A stretch of 64,000 nucleotides of DNA from Halomonas jincaotanensis (GCF_018448785.1 NZ_JAHCLU010000001.1:124001-188000); one strand, 5' to 3'; shown: positions 20,925 to 30,364, counted from the first letter of the stretch. Translations and numbers: made by a program. The notes: a model not told the origin generated them from the letters alone.

Positions 20925-22898
20925 TTACAGCCGCCGCAATCCCCACAGGAAATAGGCGCCTCCCAGCAGCGAGGCCATCAGGCCGGCGGGAATTTCCTGG
21001 GGAAACAGCAACTGTCGGCCCAGCCAGTCTGCCAACACCATCAGCAAGGCCCCGATCAGGGCGGCACCGAGCAAGTGATCGCGCGCACGGGAAAAGCCCG
21101 CCAGCCTCGCCATGTGCGGCGCGAGCAGCCCGACGAAGGAGAGCGGCCCGACGATTAGCGTGGCGCTGGCGGTCAGCAGCGCCACCAGCAGCAGCAAGCT
21201 CAACCGGGCGCGGTCGACGCTCACTCCCAAGGCGGTGGCGGTGGCCGCCCCCAGCGGCAAGATGTCGAGCCAGCGCGTGAAGGGCCGGGCGGCAAGCCCC
21301 AGGGCCACGGCGAGCACGCCGACAATCACGGCGCTGGGCAGATCCACGTAATAGGTCGAACCGGACAGCCAGGCAATGATCTGCTGGCCGCGGGGGTCGC
21401 CGCCGGCGAGCACGATAGAGCGTACCGCATCGACGCCACCGGTGATCGCGACACCGGTCAGCAGCAGGCGTTCGGGAACGAAGCCGCTACGGTGGTTGAG
21501 TAAAACCAGGATCGCCAGGGTCGTCAGCGCTCCGAGGGTGCCGATGCCGACCAGCGTCAGGTTGCCGGGGGCCGGTAGTAGATAGATGGCGGCGATCAGG
21601 GCAATGGCGCTGCCGCCACTGATGCCGAGGATTTCCGGGCTCGCCATCGGGTTGGCGGTGATGCGCTGGATCAGCGTGCCGGCGATGGCCAGCATGACGC
21701 CGCTGGCGGCCGCGGCGATCAGGCGAGGAACCCGCCATTGCAGCACGTCTCCCGCCAGGCTGGCGAACCAGCCGTCGGCCGTCTGGCCCAGGGTCACGGC
21801 CAGGATGACCGCAACGCTCAACAGCATCGCCAGACCCAAGGCCAAGCGGGTCGGCCGAGGATGACGCTTGACGTCGAGTCGTGACGCGGTGGGCTGTCGG
21901 CCGCCCAGGCGCAGCCGGGGTATCAGCCACAGCAGCAGCGGGGCGCCCAAGGCGGCCGTGGTGGCGCCGGTAGGAATCAGCGTCGGCAGCGCCCCGGATG
22001 AGTGCTGTAGCAGTAGATCGGCCGTGGCCAGCATCAGCGCCCCGAGTAGCGTCGACCAGGCCAGGCGCGCGCCCAGCCGCCGGGCACCCGCCAGTCGCAC
22101 GATGTTGGGCGCGGCCAGGCCGATGAATCCCACGACGCCGACCACGCTGACCACGCACCCGGTGATGAAGACCGCCAGCCCGAGCCCTGCCAGGCGCAGA
22201 TGTTTCAGTGACACGCCCAGGCTGCGGGCGCTGGCATCGTCGAGTTCGAGCACCGACAAGGGGCGCAGCAGTAGCCAGGCCGCGAGGGCGCCGAGCAGTA
22301 CGCGCGGGGCCAGGAACACGACATCGCTCCAACCGTTCTGGGCGAGTGACCCCGCCCCCCAGATCAGCAGTCCCTTGAGCGCCTCCTGATGGAAGAGCAG
22401 CAGCGCCATGCCCAGTGCCCCGGCGTAGAGGTTGACCACCAGGCCGGCGAGGACCACCACTACCGGGGCCAGGCCACGCTGCCATACCAGTGCCATGACC
22501 AGGGCCATGGCGCCGCCGCCGCCCGCCAGCGCCACCCATTCCCGCCCCAGCATCAGCAGTCCCGGCGCCATCAGGGTCGCCAGCATCAGGGCCAGATTGG
22601 CACCGCTGGCCACCCCCAGCGTGGTGGGCGCGGCCAGCGGATTGCGCAACACCTGCTGCATCAGCACGCCGGCCAGCGCCAGGCCGCCGCCGGCCAGTAG
22701 CGCCATGCTCAATCGCGGCCACCAGCTGTAATGCAGCGTCAAGGAGTTGACCTTTCCCGGCGTGACCGTCCATAGCGAGCGCAAGCTGTCGCCGATATCC
22801 GTAGCGGCCAGGTGGGTGATGGCCGCCGCTACGAATATCATGCCAAACAGCAGGCAGACCGCCGCTGGAGAGAGGCGCTGCTGGCTAGTCGTCGACAT
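20925..22898 (-). CDS. fhuB: fused Fe(3+)-siderophore ABC permease (FhuB-like)
   Basis: Inner-membrane permease of 657 residues made of two tandem FecCD/BtuC-type halves, each with about ten membrane helices. The first half carries [28 protein letters not shown] in pieces, and the second [20 protein letters not shown]. Such fusions are typical of FhuB for hydroxamates. The start at 22898 overlaps the fhuD 3' end by 14 bases; an upstream in-frame Met at 22937 is possible. Partners are FhuD (binding protein) and FhuC (ATPase) encoded just upstream on the same strand. Confidence 0.92.
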   Translation of the reverse strand: MSTTSQQRLSPAAVCLLFGMIFVAAAITHLAATDIGDSLRSLWTVTPGKVNSLTLHYSWWPRLSMALLAGGGLALAGVLMQQVLRNPLAAPTTLGVASGANLALMLATLMAPGLLMLGREWVALAGGGGAMALVMALVWQRGLAPVVVVLAGLVVNLYAGALGMALLLFHQEALKGLLIWGAGSLAQNGWSDVVFLAPRVLLGALAAWLLLRPLSVLELDDASARSLGVSLKHLRLAGLGLAVFITGCVVSVVGVVGFIGLAAPNIVRLAGARRLGARLAWSTLLGALMLATADLLLQHSSGALPTLIPTGATTAALGAPLLLWLIPRLRLGGRQPTASRLDVKRHPRPTRLALGLAMLLSVAVILAVTLGQTADGWFASLAGDVLQWRVPRLIAAAASGVMLAIAGTLIQRITANPMASPEILGISGGSAIALIAAIYLLPAPGNLTLVGIGTLGALTTLAILVLLNHRSGFVPERLLLTGVAITGGVDAVRSIVLAGGDPRGQQIIAWLSGSTYYVDLPSAVIVGVLAVALGLAARPFTRWLDILPLGAATATALGVSVDRARLSLLLLVALLTASATLIVGPLSFVGLLAPHMARLAGFSRARDHLLGAALIGALLMVLADWLGRQLLFPQEIPAGLMASLLGGAYFLWGLRRL

Positions 22899-23784
22899 AG
22901 GTGGCCTCGTCGAGCGCGGCAACCAGTTGCTCGGCAAAGCGGCGGGCCGACGGCAAGGCGCCGAAGCTCCATACCGGTGGCAGGGTGATTAGCGTGGCGT
23001 CGCGTACGCTAGCTTGATGTTGCCATAGCCCGCCTTCCTGCAACTCGGCCGGAACGCCGACGGGATAGGGCTCCACGACCACCAGGCGAGCCTCGATGCC
23101 GGCGAGCCGCTCGATACCCACCAGTGAAAATCCCCAGTCATTGGTCGTGCCGGTCCAGGCGTTGGTGAGCCCGAGGCGGTCCAGTACGGCCTGATAGAGG
23201 CCGTTGGCGCCGAAAACCCGCACATGGCGGGCGTCCATGAACTGCACCAGCAGCAGCGGGGCTGAAGCGTCCGGGAGCCGACCCTTGAGATTCTCTAGCC
23301 GGCTCTCGGTTGTCTCGATTAACCGCTCCGCGGCATCGGTACGATCGACCAGGGCGCCGGTCTCGCGCGTCAGCTCACGTATCTGGCCCCAGGTATCGCC
23401 TGGCGGGGTGTAAAGCGCGAGGTTCTCCACCGGGGCGATGCGCGATAGCCGCGGCGTCAGGTTGGCGAACATCGGCGAGATCAGGATATGGTCCGGCGAG
23501 AGGCTGGCCAGCAGTTCGAGATTAGGCTGATTGCGCAATCCCAGGTCGACAGTCGATTCGGGCATCCGTGGCTCGCCGACCCAGTCATGATAGGCGTCGA
23601 TCTGGGCCACGCCCAAGGGATCGATACCCAGCGCGACCAGGGTTTCGGCCTGTGTCCAGTCCAGGGTGACGACAGCGGGCGTCTCGGGCTCGGCATGCAG
23701 TGTCGTGGAGAGCATGAGGGCGACGAGCCATACCGCGCCGGCCCGATAACGAATGGAGCGGGCAGGGGAAGCGGGTGGTGACAA
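22885..23784 (-). CDS. fhuD: periplasmic siderophore-binding protein (FhuD-like)
   Basis: Class III periplasmic binding protein of 299 residues that delivers ferric siderophore to FhuB. A signal peptide ends near STTLHAEPE. The family pattern of [30 protein letters not shown] and the long linking helix is visible. The frame begins at TTG (23784), preceded at good distance by GGAGG; no ATG or GTG with a ribosome site lies nearby, so TTG is the likely start. Hydroxamate specificity is suggested by the fused FhuB, not proven. Confidence 0.88.
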   Translation of the reverse strand: MSPPASPARSIRYRAGAVWLVALMLSTTLHAEPETPAVVTLDWTQAETLVALGIDPLGVAQIDAYHDWVGEPRMPESTVDLGLRNQPNLELLASLSPDHILISPMFANLTPRLSRIAPVENLALYTPPGDTWGQIRELTRETGALVDRTDAAERLIETTESRLENLKGRLPDASAPLLLVQFMDARHVRVFGANGLYQAVLDRLGLTNAWTGTTNDWGFSLVGIERLAGIEARLVVVEPYPVGVPAELQEGGLWQHQASVRDATLITLPPVWSFGALPSARRFAEQLVAALDEATYVDD

Positions 23785-23844
23785 GAAGGCCTCCGTTGCG
23801 GCCGAAGGTTGTTGGAGTGGCTGGCGCCAAGCGTTGCTCGTCGA

Positions 23845-24612
23845 CTACTGCACAACGGCGATGGCGTGGCCGGTATGCGGGTGGGGCATCACCTGCATCG
23901 GTACGCCATAGATGGCCTCGAGGGTCTCGCCACGCATCATCCTGGCGGGCGTGCCGCGGGACAGCACCCGGCCGCTGTGCAGGGCCACCAACTGGTCGCA
24001 GTAACGCGAAGCCATGTTGACGTCGTGCAAGACGATGATCACTCCCAGGCCGAGCTCGTGGGACAGGCGCCGCACCAGGGCCAGGACCTCGACTTGGTGA
24101 GCGATATCCAGCGCCGCCAGCGGCTCGTCGAGCAGCAGGAAGCGGCTGCCCTGGGCGAGCAGCATGGCGAGCCACACTCGCTGACGCTCACCTCCCGAAA
24201 GCGTATCCACCAGGCGGTCGGCGAACATGTCAGTATGGGTCAGGCCGATGGCGCGCTCGATGGCGGCCGTGTCCTCGCGAGTATGTCGGCCCAGCAGGCC
24301 ATGCCAGGGGTAACGTCCGAAGCCCACCAACTCTCGGCAGGTCAGGTTCTCGGCGCTGGGCAGATGCTGGGGCAGGTAGGCCACCTGCCGGGCGAACTCA
24401 CGATGGCCCCAATCGTGCAGCGGGCGGCCGTCGAAGCGAATTTCGCCTTGGGTGGCAAGCTGCTGCTGGGCCAGTAACTTGAGCAGGGTCGATTTCCCCG
24501 AGCCGTTGTGGCCGATCAGGCCGCATATCTCCCCAGGATCGAAAGTCAGATCGACGGGGTGGAGTAGGCGTTGGTGATGAACGTCGAAGGTGGCGCCCTT
24601 GACCTCGAACAT
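23845..24612 (-). CDS. fhuC: siderophore ABC transporter ATPase (FhuC-like)
   Basis: The 255-residue ATP-binding subunit has Walker A GHNGSGKST, the Q-loop in YLPQHLP, signature LSGGERQRVWLA, Walker B LLLDEPLAALD and switch His in VLHDVNMA. The start at 24612 (MFEVKGATF) follows GGAG at 6-7 bases; an upstream in-frame Met at 24642 would place the start against the operator. Gene order fhuC-fhuD-fhuB follows, with gaps of 60 and minus 14 bases. A perfect palindrome lies 36 bases upstream. Confidence 0.92.
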   Translation of the reverse strand: MFEVKGATFDVHHQRLLHPVDLTFDPGEICGLIGHNGSGKSTLLKLLAQQQLATQGEIRFDGRPLHDWGHREFARQVAYLPQHLPSAENLTCRELVGFGRYPWHGLLGRHTREDTAAIERAIGLTHTDMFADRLVDTLSGGERQRVWLAMLLAQGSRFLLLDEPLAALDIAHQVEVLALVRRLSHELGLGVIIVLHDVNMASRYCDQLVALHSGRVLSRGTPARMMRGETLEAIYGVPMQVMPHPHTGHAIAVVQ

Positions 24613-24647
24613 GATCGACTCCACGCAGTGAAAGAAGATCACAATAT

Positions 24648-24668
24648 AAACGATAAGACTTATCGTTT
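24648..24668. promoter_or_regulatory. perfect 21-bp palindrome, candidate Fur operator before fhuC
   Basis: AAACGATAAG, one central A, then the exact reverse complement. The core GATAAGACTTATC matches the inner GATAATCATTATC half of the Fur consensus at 10 of 13 positions. It sits 36 bases upstream of the fhuC ATG, just after the stop of the upstream unknown gene, where an internal iron-controlled promoter would be expected. Confidence 0.55.
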
Positions 24669-24673
24669 ACAAC

Positions 24674-25084
24674 TCAAGGGTGCCCAGCGGTCCAGCGTTG
24701 CCTGAGACGACGCGTCGCGGTTTGCCAGACGCCGTCAGGCGAAGCAGACGCCGGTGCTGCCAGCATTTCCATGGCTTCGTGAAGCGGAGCCAGGATGGCA
24801 TTGAGGTGGCGATGGCAGATGGTGCTGGTAAGCGCCCCGGGACACTGCACTAACAGCAACTCGCAGTGGTGACAAGCGGTCTCGAAAGACACTCGAGCCT
24901 CCCTGAACCCGATGGCCTGGTCGCGGCAACCCTGCAGTTCGGCTGACAACATCATCAACAGCTTGCTGTCCAGCCAGCAGGGCAGGGCATCACTCTCCTT
25001 GCCGGCCAGGGAATGCTTGATCGCCTGGAAGGAGACGTGCAGGAACACGGTGGTGTAGTACAGCCGGGAGCGTTCAGCGTTCAT
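24674..25084 (-). CDS. unrecognised 136-aa Cys-rich protein, first gene before fhuCDB
   Basis: I do not recognise this protein. It has no signal peptide or membrane helix. Cysteines occur at a C-x2-C-x6-C cluster (ACHHCELLLVQC) and singly at CWLD, CRDQ and ICHRH, with several nearby His, so metal or Fe-S binding is possible. The first 30 residues (YYTTVFLHVSFQAIKHSL) are amphipathic. There is no clear ribosome-binding site before the ATG. A strong Fur box lies 28 bases upstream, and fhuC follows 61 bases downstream on the same strand, so a role in iron handling is likely by context only. Confidence 0.6.
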   Translation of the reverse strand: MNAERSRLYYTTVFLHVSFQAIKHSLAGKESDALPCWLDSKLLMMLSAELQGCRDQAIGFREARVSFETACHHCELLLVQCPGALTSTICHRHLNAILAPLHEAMEMLAAPASASPDGVWQTATRRLRQRWTAGHP

Positions 25085-25111
25085 GGCGGAGCAGGCTCGA
25101 GATCGCCGAGT

Positions 25112-25130
25112 GATAATGAAATTTATTATC
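25112..25130. promoter_or_regulatory. Fur box
   Basis: GATAATGAAATTTATTATC matches the 19-base Fur consensus GATAATGATAATCATTATC at 16 positions and is nearly palindromic. It lies in the 218-base divergent gap between the 136-aa gene (minus strand, 28 bases away) and the ABC transporter (plus strand, 172 bases away). Control of the leftward operon is most likely. The rest of the gap holds no gene; a TATGCT/GATATAAAT patch near 25262-25283 may be the promoter of the ABC gene. Confidence 0.82.
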
Positions 25131-25302
25131 GATTGTAGGCGATCCCGATAGATACTGTCAATGTTTCGTCGTCTCGTGGGTTGTCATCGCTACCCGGTCG
25201 CCGACGCCCTACAGCCGGTCGGGGAGGCGAGCGCGCCTATGGCGGATGCCGCGATTGGGGTATGCTAGTAGCCCGATATAAATGCGTCTCATAAGGATTG
25301 TC

Positions 25303-27126
25303 GTGAGTTCAGATGCCGATCATTCCCGCTCTAGCTCCTCGAGTTTTGGTGCCCTCGTCAGGTTGCTGAGATATGCAAGGGGGTATCGCCGACGGATCAT
25401 TGCTGCCAGTGCCTGCTCGGTCGTCAACAAGTTGTTCGATATTGCCCCGGAAATCCTGATCGGGGTCGCCATCGACGTGGTGGTCAACCAGGAAACGAGC
25501 TTCGTGGCGCGCCTGGGCTTCGAGTCGGCCCAGGAACAGATCGTGATGCTGGGCGTGCTGACGTTCTTCATCTGGGCCGGGGAGTCGATATTCGAGTACC
25601 TGTTTCAGGTGCTGTGGCGCAACCTGGCCCAGCGTCTGCAGTCCGATTTGCGGCAGGACGCCTACGAGCATGCCCAGCGCCTGGACATGAGCTTCTTCGA
25701 GTCGCGCAGCTCCGGCCAACTGGTGGCCACCATGAACGACGACGTCAACCAGCTCGAGCGCTTTCTCGATGGTGGCGCCAACGCCATGATCCAGGTCGTG
25801 GTCACGGTGCTAGCCGTGGGCGTGGTGTTCTTCGTGCTGTCGCCGTTGATCGCGCTGCTCGCCTTCACGCCGATTCCCCTGATCGTCTGGGGCGCGTTCT
25901 ACTTCAAGCGCAAGGCAGGACCGCTTTACGCCGATGTGCGCGAGAAAGTCGGCGATCTGTCGAGCCGGCTTTCCAACAACCTGGCGGGTATCGCCACCAT
26001 CAAGAGCTTCACCGCCGAGGCCCGCGAGGCAGAGAGATTGCGAGAGGCCAGCGAAGCCTACGTGACGGCCAATCGGCGGGCGATACGGATCAGCTCGGCG
26101 TTCATCCCGGTGATCCGCATGGCGATCCTCAGCGGTTTCCTCGCGACCTTCACCGTGGGCGGGATGATGGCGCTGCGCGGCGATCTGAATGTCGGGGCCT
26201 ATGGCGTGCTGGTGTTCCTGACCCAGCGGTTGCTGTGGCCGTTGACCGGCCTGGCGCAGGTGATCGACCTGTTCGAGCGTGCCATGGCCAGCACCCGCCG
26301 AATTCTCGACCTGCTGGCCACGCCGGTTCAGGTGCATGATCGCGGCGGACGCGACCTGGCGGAAACGGTGCGTGGCGAGGTCGAGTTCGCCAAGGTGAGT
26401 TTCCGCTATGCCAACAGCGGGGAAGGGGTGAGCGATGTCCAGCTGCTCGTGCCGGCCGGGCATACGCTGGCATTGGTGGGGGCCACCGGGTCCGGCAAGT
26501 CGACCCTGATCAAGCTGCTACTGCGTTTTCACGATGCTCAGTCGGGGGATATCCGCGTCGACGGACAGTCGATTCGCGAGTTGAACCTGGCCTCGTTGCG
26601 TGGCTCCATCGGCCTGGTCAGCCAGGACGTCTATCTATTCGAAGGCACGGTGTGTGACAACATCGCCTACGGCCGACCGGACGCCAGCGAAGAGGACGTC
26701 ATCAAGGCGGCACAGACGGCGGAGGCCTGGTCGTTCATTCAGGCATTGCCCGACGGGCTGCAGACGGCGGTGGGTGAGCGTGGCGTGCGCCTCTCCGGTG
26801 GCCAGCGCCAGCGGTTGTCGTTGGCTCGGGCGCTTCTCAAGGATCCGCCGATCCTGGTGCTGGACGAAGCCACCAGTGCGGTGGATAACGAAACCGAGGC
26901 GGCGATCCAGCGCTCACTGGCCAAGATCGGTCATGGCCGTACCGTGATCATGATCGCCCATCGCCTCTCGACGATCGTGTATGCCGACGAGATCGCGGTG
27001 GTCGAGTCAGGGCGCATCGTCGAGCGGGGACGCCATGCCGAGCTGTTGACCAGAAACGGGCGCTATGCCGCGCAGTGGCGTGTCCAGACCGGCGCCGTGG
27101 ACAGCGGCGCCCTCATCGCCGGGTGA
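25303..27126 (+). CDS. ABC exporter-type half transporter (TM-NBD)
   Basis: A 607-residue protein with a six-helix type-1 exporter membrane domain (about 20-320) and a C-terminal ATPase: Walker A GATGSGKST, signature LSGGQRQRLSLA, Walker B ILVLDEATSAVD, H-loop AHRLST. It would work as a homodimer. Such MsbA-like proteins export lipids, drugs or siderophores, and a few (YbtPQ, IrtAB) import siderophores. Position between the siderophore uptake genes and the TonB operon suggests a role in siderophore traffic. The GTG at 25303 is preferred because AAGGA lies 5 bases before it; an ATG at 25282 is the alternative. Confidence 0.82.
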   Translation: MSSDADHSRSSSSSFGALVRLLRYARGYRRRIIAASACSVVNKLFDIAPEILIGVAIDVVVNQETSFVARLGFESAQEQIVMLGVLTFFIWAGESIFEYLFQVLWRNLAQRLQSDLRQDAYEHAQRLDMSFFESRSSGQLVATMNDDVNQLERFLDGGANAMIQVVVTVLAVGVVFFVLSPLIALLAFTPIPLIVWGAFYFKRKAGPLYADVREKVGDLSSRLSNNLAGIATIKSFTAEAREAERLREASEAYVTANRRAIRISSAFIPVIRMAILSGFLATFTVGGMMALRGDLNVGAYGVLVFLTQRLLWPLTGLAQVIDLFERAMASTRRILDLLATPVQVHDRGGRDLAETVRGEVEFAKVSFRYANSGEGVSDVQLLVPAGHTLALVGATGSGKSTLIKLLLRFHDAQSGDIRVDGQSIRELNLASLRGSIGLVSQDVYLFEGTVCDNIAYGRPDASEEDVIKAAQTAEAWSFIQALPDGLQTAVGERGVRLSGGQRQRLSLARALLKDPPILVLDEATSAVDNETEAAIQRSLAKIGHGRTVIMIAHRLSTIVYADEIAVVESGRIVERGRHAELLTRNGRYAAQWRVQTGAVDSGALIAG

Positions 27127-27185
27127 GTGTGGTCATGGGGGCGCCGGTATTGGGGCGGGACAGGGAATCACTGTATTCTGGTATT

Positions 27186-27204
27186 GATAACTGTTTGCAT
27201 TAGT
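27186..27204. promoter_or_regulatory. weak candidate Fur box before the TonB operon
   Basis: GATAACTGTTTGCATTAGT agrees with the Fur consensus at 12 of 19 positions. It lies in the 114-base gap between the ABC transporter and the DUF3450 gene, 36 bases before the latter. Iron control of TonB systems is usual, which raises its likelihood. Confidence 0.4.
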
Positions 27205-27240
27205 GGCAGGGTTCGCTTTTCGTATTGCACACGCCGGAGA

Positions 27241-28023
27241 ATGTCCGTGGAAAGGTTTAGCATTCGTGGCCTGTTGGCTCTCGTGACCTGGCTTCTGCTG
27301 ATGTCTGACGCCCAGGCTCAGGAGGCGCTGGTCGACGAGAGCATCGAGGCCCAGCTCCGCCAGGCCGAGCAACAGGCGGACATCGATGCCGTCGATGACC
27401 AGACCCGCCGCATGGTTCAGGCGCTGCGCCGCCTGGAAAGCGATACGCGCCGAATCGCTGCGTACAACGCCGAACTCGAGCCGATCGTGGATCGCCAGGC
27501 CGAGTCGCTGTCGCAGCGCCAGGCGGCACTCGAGTCGGCGCAGGCGACGCGCGAGACGCTGCCGGCCCTGACGCGGGCCATGGTCGAGCGACTTGACGAC
27601 TGGGTCGCCGCCGATATGCCGTTTCTTCAGGAGCAGCGACGCGCGCGGGTCACCAGTCTCGAATCAATGCTGAGCGACCCCGGGCTGGACGACGCCGAGC
27701 GGCTGGACCGTACGCTCTCGGCGTGGCGGGCCGAACTCGACTACGGCCGTGAGATGGACGCCTGGCGCGGGATGCTGGACGGCAAGCGCGAGGTGGATTT
27801 TTTACGCCTGGGACGCGTCGGCTTCTATTACTTGACCAACGATGGTCGCGAGGGCGGCGTCTGGCGGGCAGGCGAGCAGGACTGGAATCCCTTGGACGAT
27901 GTCGCGCGACGAGAGCTGCAGAAAGGGCTGAACATGGCGCGTGACCGGCGCGCGCCGGAATTGCTGACCCTCCCCGTCTCGCAACCGCTGCGTGACGCGA
28001 GCCGGCAGGAGGAGCGCTCATGA
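27241..28023 (+). CDS. DUF3450 periplasmic protein of the TonB2-type operon
   Basis: A 260-residue secreted protein: signal peptide ending at DAQAQEAL, long coiled-coil region (about 35-150) rich in Gln, Glu and Arg, then a globular C-terminal part (FLRLGRVGFYYLTNDGREGGVW). DUF3450 genes open the TtpC-ExbB-ExbD-TonB operons of Vibrio, Shewanella and relatives; their role is unclear but they travel with TtpC. ATG at 27241 and in-frame GTG at 27247 are both possible; the GTG has the better distance to GGAGA. The stop overlaps the next gene (ATGA). Confidence 0.85.
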   Translation: MSVERFSIRGLLALVTWLLLMSDAQAQEALVDESIEAQLRQAEQQADIDAVDDQTRRMVQALRRLESDTRRIAAYNAELEPIVDRQAESLSQRQAALESAQATRETLPALTRAMVERLDDWVAADMPFLQEQRRARVTSLESMLSDPGLDDAERLDRTLSAWRAELDYGREMDAWRGMLDGKREVDFLRLGRVGFYYLTNDGREGGVWRAGEQDWNPLDDVARRELQKGLNMARDRRAPELLTLPVSQPLRDASRQEERS

Positions 28024-29411
28024 TCGCTTGTCTCCGCCGTGCCCGCCGAGGGCATTGGCTGGCCACGCTGGCCGCCTTGTGCCTGCTGGGCGGCCCCGTA
28101 TCGTCATTGGCCCAGCAGGACTCAACGATGAGCTCGTTCAGCGCCGAGCGCGACGCCGCCAACCAGCGCGACACGGCCCGTCTCGCCGAGCTGATCGAAG
28201 ACCGCGACGCGCTCGAGGGCGCCCTCGCCGAAGCCCGCGAACGCCACGCGGCCGAGCGTGAACGTCGTGAGACGCTGGAGGCGCGTCAGGCCGAACAACG
28301 CCAACGGCTCGAAGCGCTGGTCGAGCGTCGCGGTGAACAGAACGCCGACCTGGACGCCGTGGGTGCCGTCGTGAATCGCTATGTCGGTGACCTGCGCGAT
28401 GACGTCTCGCAAAGCTGGCTGACGCTCGACGGACCTGCGCTTCCCGCACGTCGCGATGCCGGTGAGCTGGTGATGCCCGCCCATCTCGAATCCCTTGCCG
28501 ACAGCCTGTTGGCGCTGACCCAGCAGACCGGGGTGATCGCGCGCTTCACCGCGCCGGTGGCCGGTCTCGATGGCGATGTCCAGCCTCGCGAGATCATTCG
28601 CGCCGGCGATCTCGCCGCCTACAGCGACGGTGCTTTCCTGCGGCGCGACGACAACGACATGCCCCCGGCGATGGTCGAGCATACGCCTGCCCAGGCGATG
28701 GCAGCGCTCGAGGCCTTTGCCCGCGACGAGCGCGAGCAGCTGGTCATCGACCCGACCCAGGGCGAGGTGCTCGAGGCCCTGGCGCAACAGCCTTCGCTGG
28801 TCGAGCGCTTCCACCAGGGCGGCGCCGTCGGCTATGTGGTCGTGGCGCTCGGCGCGCTGGGGCTGTTGGTCGCCCTGCTTCAGTACGCCTATCTATGGCT
28901 GGTATCCCTGCGCGTGAAACGACAACTCAAGGCGCTGAGCTCGCATCGATCCGATAACCCCTTGGGTCGTATACTCGGCAAGTTCCAGTCGCTCGGTCAG
29001 GGCCATGCGCCCGAGGTACTCGAGGCCCGCCTCGATGAAGCGCTGCTGGCCGAGTTGCCCAGGCTCGAGCGAGGGCAGGCGCTGGTCAAGCTACTCGCCG
29101 CCGTGGCGCCGCTGCTGGGGCTACTGGGCACGGTGACGGGCATGATCGTGACGTTTCAGGCCATCACCGTCTACGGCACCGGTGACCCCCAGCTGATGGC
29201 CGGCGGCATCAGTCAGGCGCTGGTCACGACCGTGCTGGGCCTGATCACCGCGGTGCCGCTGCTCTTTGCGCATACAGCGCTGGCCAGCCGCAGCCGCCAC
29301 CTCATCGGGCTGCTGGAAGGGCGCGCCAGCGCCACGCTCGCCGAGCACCTCGAGCGCCATCCGTCACGGGTTTCACAGCAAGGGTCCTACCATGCGCCTG
29401 CCATGGCTTGA
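28020..29411 (+). CDS. TtpC-like MotA/TolQ/ExbB proton channel protein with periplasmic domain
   Basis: A 463-residue protein. A signal peptide (to about residue 33) is followed by a periplasmic region with a strong coiled coil (50-110), a membrane helix near 278-300, and a C-terminal ExbB/TolQ domain containing LLAAVAPLLGLLGTVTGMI and ALVTTVLGLITAVPLL. In Vibrio the homologous TtpC is needed along with ExbB2, ExbD2 and TonB2 for siderophore uptake. It overlaps DUF3450 by 4 bases and exbB by 20. Confidence 0.87.
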   Translation: MIACLRRARRGHWLATLAALCLLGGPVSSLAQQDSTMSSFSAERDAANQRDTARLAELIEDRDALEGALAEARERHAAERERRETLEARQAEQRQRLEALVERRGEQNADLDAVGAVVNRYVGDLRDDVSQSWLTLDGPALPARRDAGELVMPAHLESLADSLLALTQQTGVIARFTAPVAGLDGDVQPREIIRAGDLAAYSDGAFLRRDDNDMPPAMVEHTPAQAMAALEAFARDEREQLVIDPTQGEVLEALAQQPSLVERFHQGGAVGYVVVALGALGLLVALLQYAYLWLVSLRVKRQLKALSSHRSDNPLGRILGKFQSLGQGHAPEVLEARLDEALLAELPRLERGQALVKLLAAVAPLLGLLGTVTGMIVTFQAITVYGTGDPQLMAGGISQALVTTVLGLITAVPLLFAHTALASRSRHLIGLLEGRASATLAEHLERHPSRVSQQGSYHAPAMA

Positions 29412-29964
29412 AGCGGCAGTCGGAATGGACGCCCGCAGCTGGCTCGAGCCGCTGACGCGACTGACCGAGTCCGGCGGACCGGTGCTGGTGGCGATTCTCG
29501 GCGTGGCCATGCTGCTGTTCACGCTGGCGCTGGAGCGCTGGTGGTATTTCCGCTTCGTGTGGCGGCGCGACCGGCACAACCTGGTGACGCGCTGGGCGGC
29601 GCGCCACGACCAGGTGAGCTGGAGCGCCCGTACGCTGCGCGAGGTCTGGACCCGCGAGCTGATCGCCCGGCTGAGACGCCCCTTGCCCTGGTTGAAACTG
29701 CTGGTGGGGCTCTGCCCGCTGCTGGGGCTGCTGGGCACCGTGACCGGCATGATCGCCGTCTTCGACGGGCTCTCCGCCAGCGAGACCAGCCAGGCCCGCG
29801 CCATGGCCGATGGGGTGGCACGCGCCACGCTGCCGACCCTCGCCGGCATGGCCGTGGCCGTCGTCGGGCTGTTGTTCACCACGCGACTCGAATTCATCAT
29901 CCGGCGCGAGGATCAGCGGCTTCACGACCGCATGGCCCGCGCCACGGAGGACGTCAATGCGTAG
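29392..29964 (+). CDS. exbB: ExbB-type proton channel subunit
   Basis: A 190-residue inner-membrane protein with a first helix near 27-47 (VLVAILGVAMLLFTLALERWW) and the paired helices in LLVGLCPLLGLLGTVTGMI and ARATLPTLAGMAVAVVGLLF. With ExbD it turns proton flow into TonB motion. It is the second ExbB-family protein in the operon, as in TonB2 systems. The ATG at 29392 lies inside the TtpC-like gene (20-base overlap), and the stop overlaps exbD by 8 bases. Confidence 0.9.
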   Translation: MRLPWLEAAVGMDARSWLEPLTRLTESGGPVLVAILGVAMLLFTLALERWWYFRFVWRRDRHNLVTRWAARHDQVSWSARTLREVWTRELIARLRRPLPWLKLLVGLCPLLGLLGTVTGMIAVFDGLSASETSQARAMADGVARATLPTLAGMAVAVVGLLFTTRLEFIIRREDQRLHDRMARATEDVNA

Positions 29965-30364
29965 ACGCCGTCTCAGCGCCGACAGCGGCGAGGCCAGCGA
30001 GATCAACCTCACGCCGATGTTGGATGTCGTCTTCATCATGCTGATTTTCTTTATTGTCACCACCAGCTTTATCAAGGAGAGCGGTGTGGAGATCAATCGG
30101 CCCGAATCCAGCGATGCGACCCCCCGGCCCAACGCCAAGGTGATGGTGGCCCTGACCCCGGAGGGCTCGGTATGGGTCGACGGCGACGTCGTGGATATCC
30201 ATCGAATCGGTGATGTCGTCGGGGAACTGGTCAGCGAAGACGGTGGCGTGGTCATCCAGGCCGACCGTGATTCGACGACCGGCCTGCTGGTCGATGTCAT
30301 GGACCGGCTCCGCGAAGCCGGCATCGAGGACGTCGCCGTGGCGGCCAGGCGAGGCGGTTCATGA
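29957..30364 (+). CDS. exbD: ExbD biopolymer transport protein
   Basis: A 135-residue protein with one N-terminal membrane helix (about 23-40) and a periplasmic domain. The proton-carrying aspartate is Asp23 in LTPMLDVVFIMLIFF. It completes the ExbB-ExbD motor. The ATG at 29957 lies within the end of exbB, and the stop overlaps tonB (ATGA), showing tight coupling along the operon. Confidence 0.93.
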   Translation: MRRRRLSADSGEASEINLTPMLDVVFIMLIFFIVTTSFIKESGVEINRPESSDATPRPNAKVMVALTPEGSVWVDGDVVDIHRIGDVVGELVSEDGGVVIQADRDSTTGLLVDVMDRLREAGIEDVAVAARRGGS

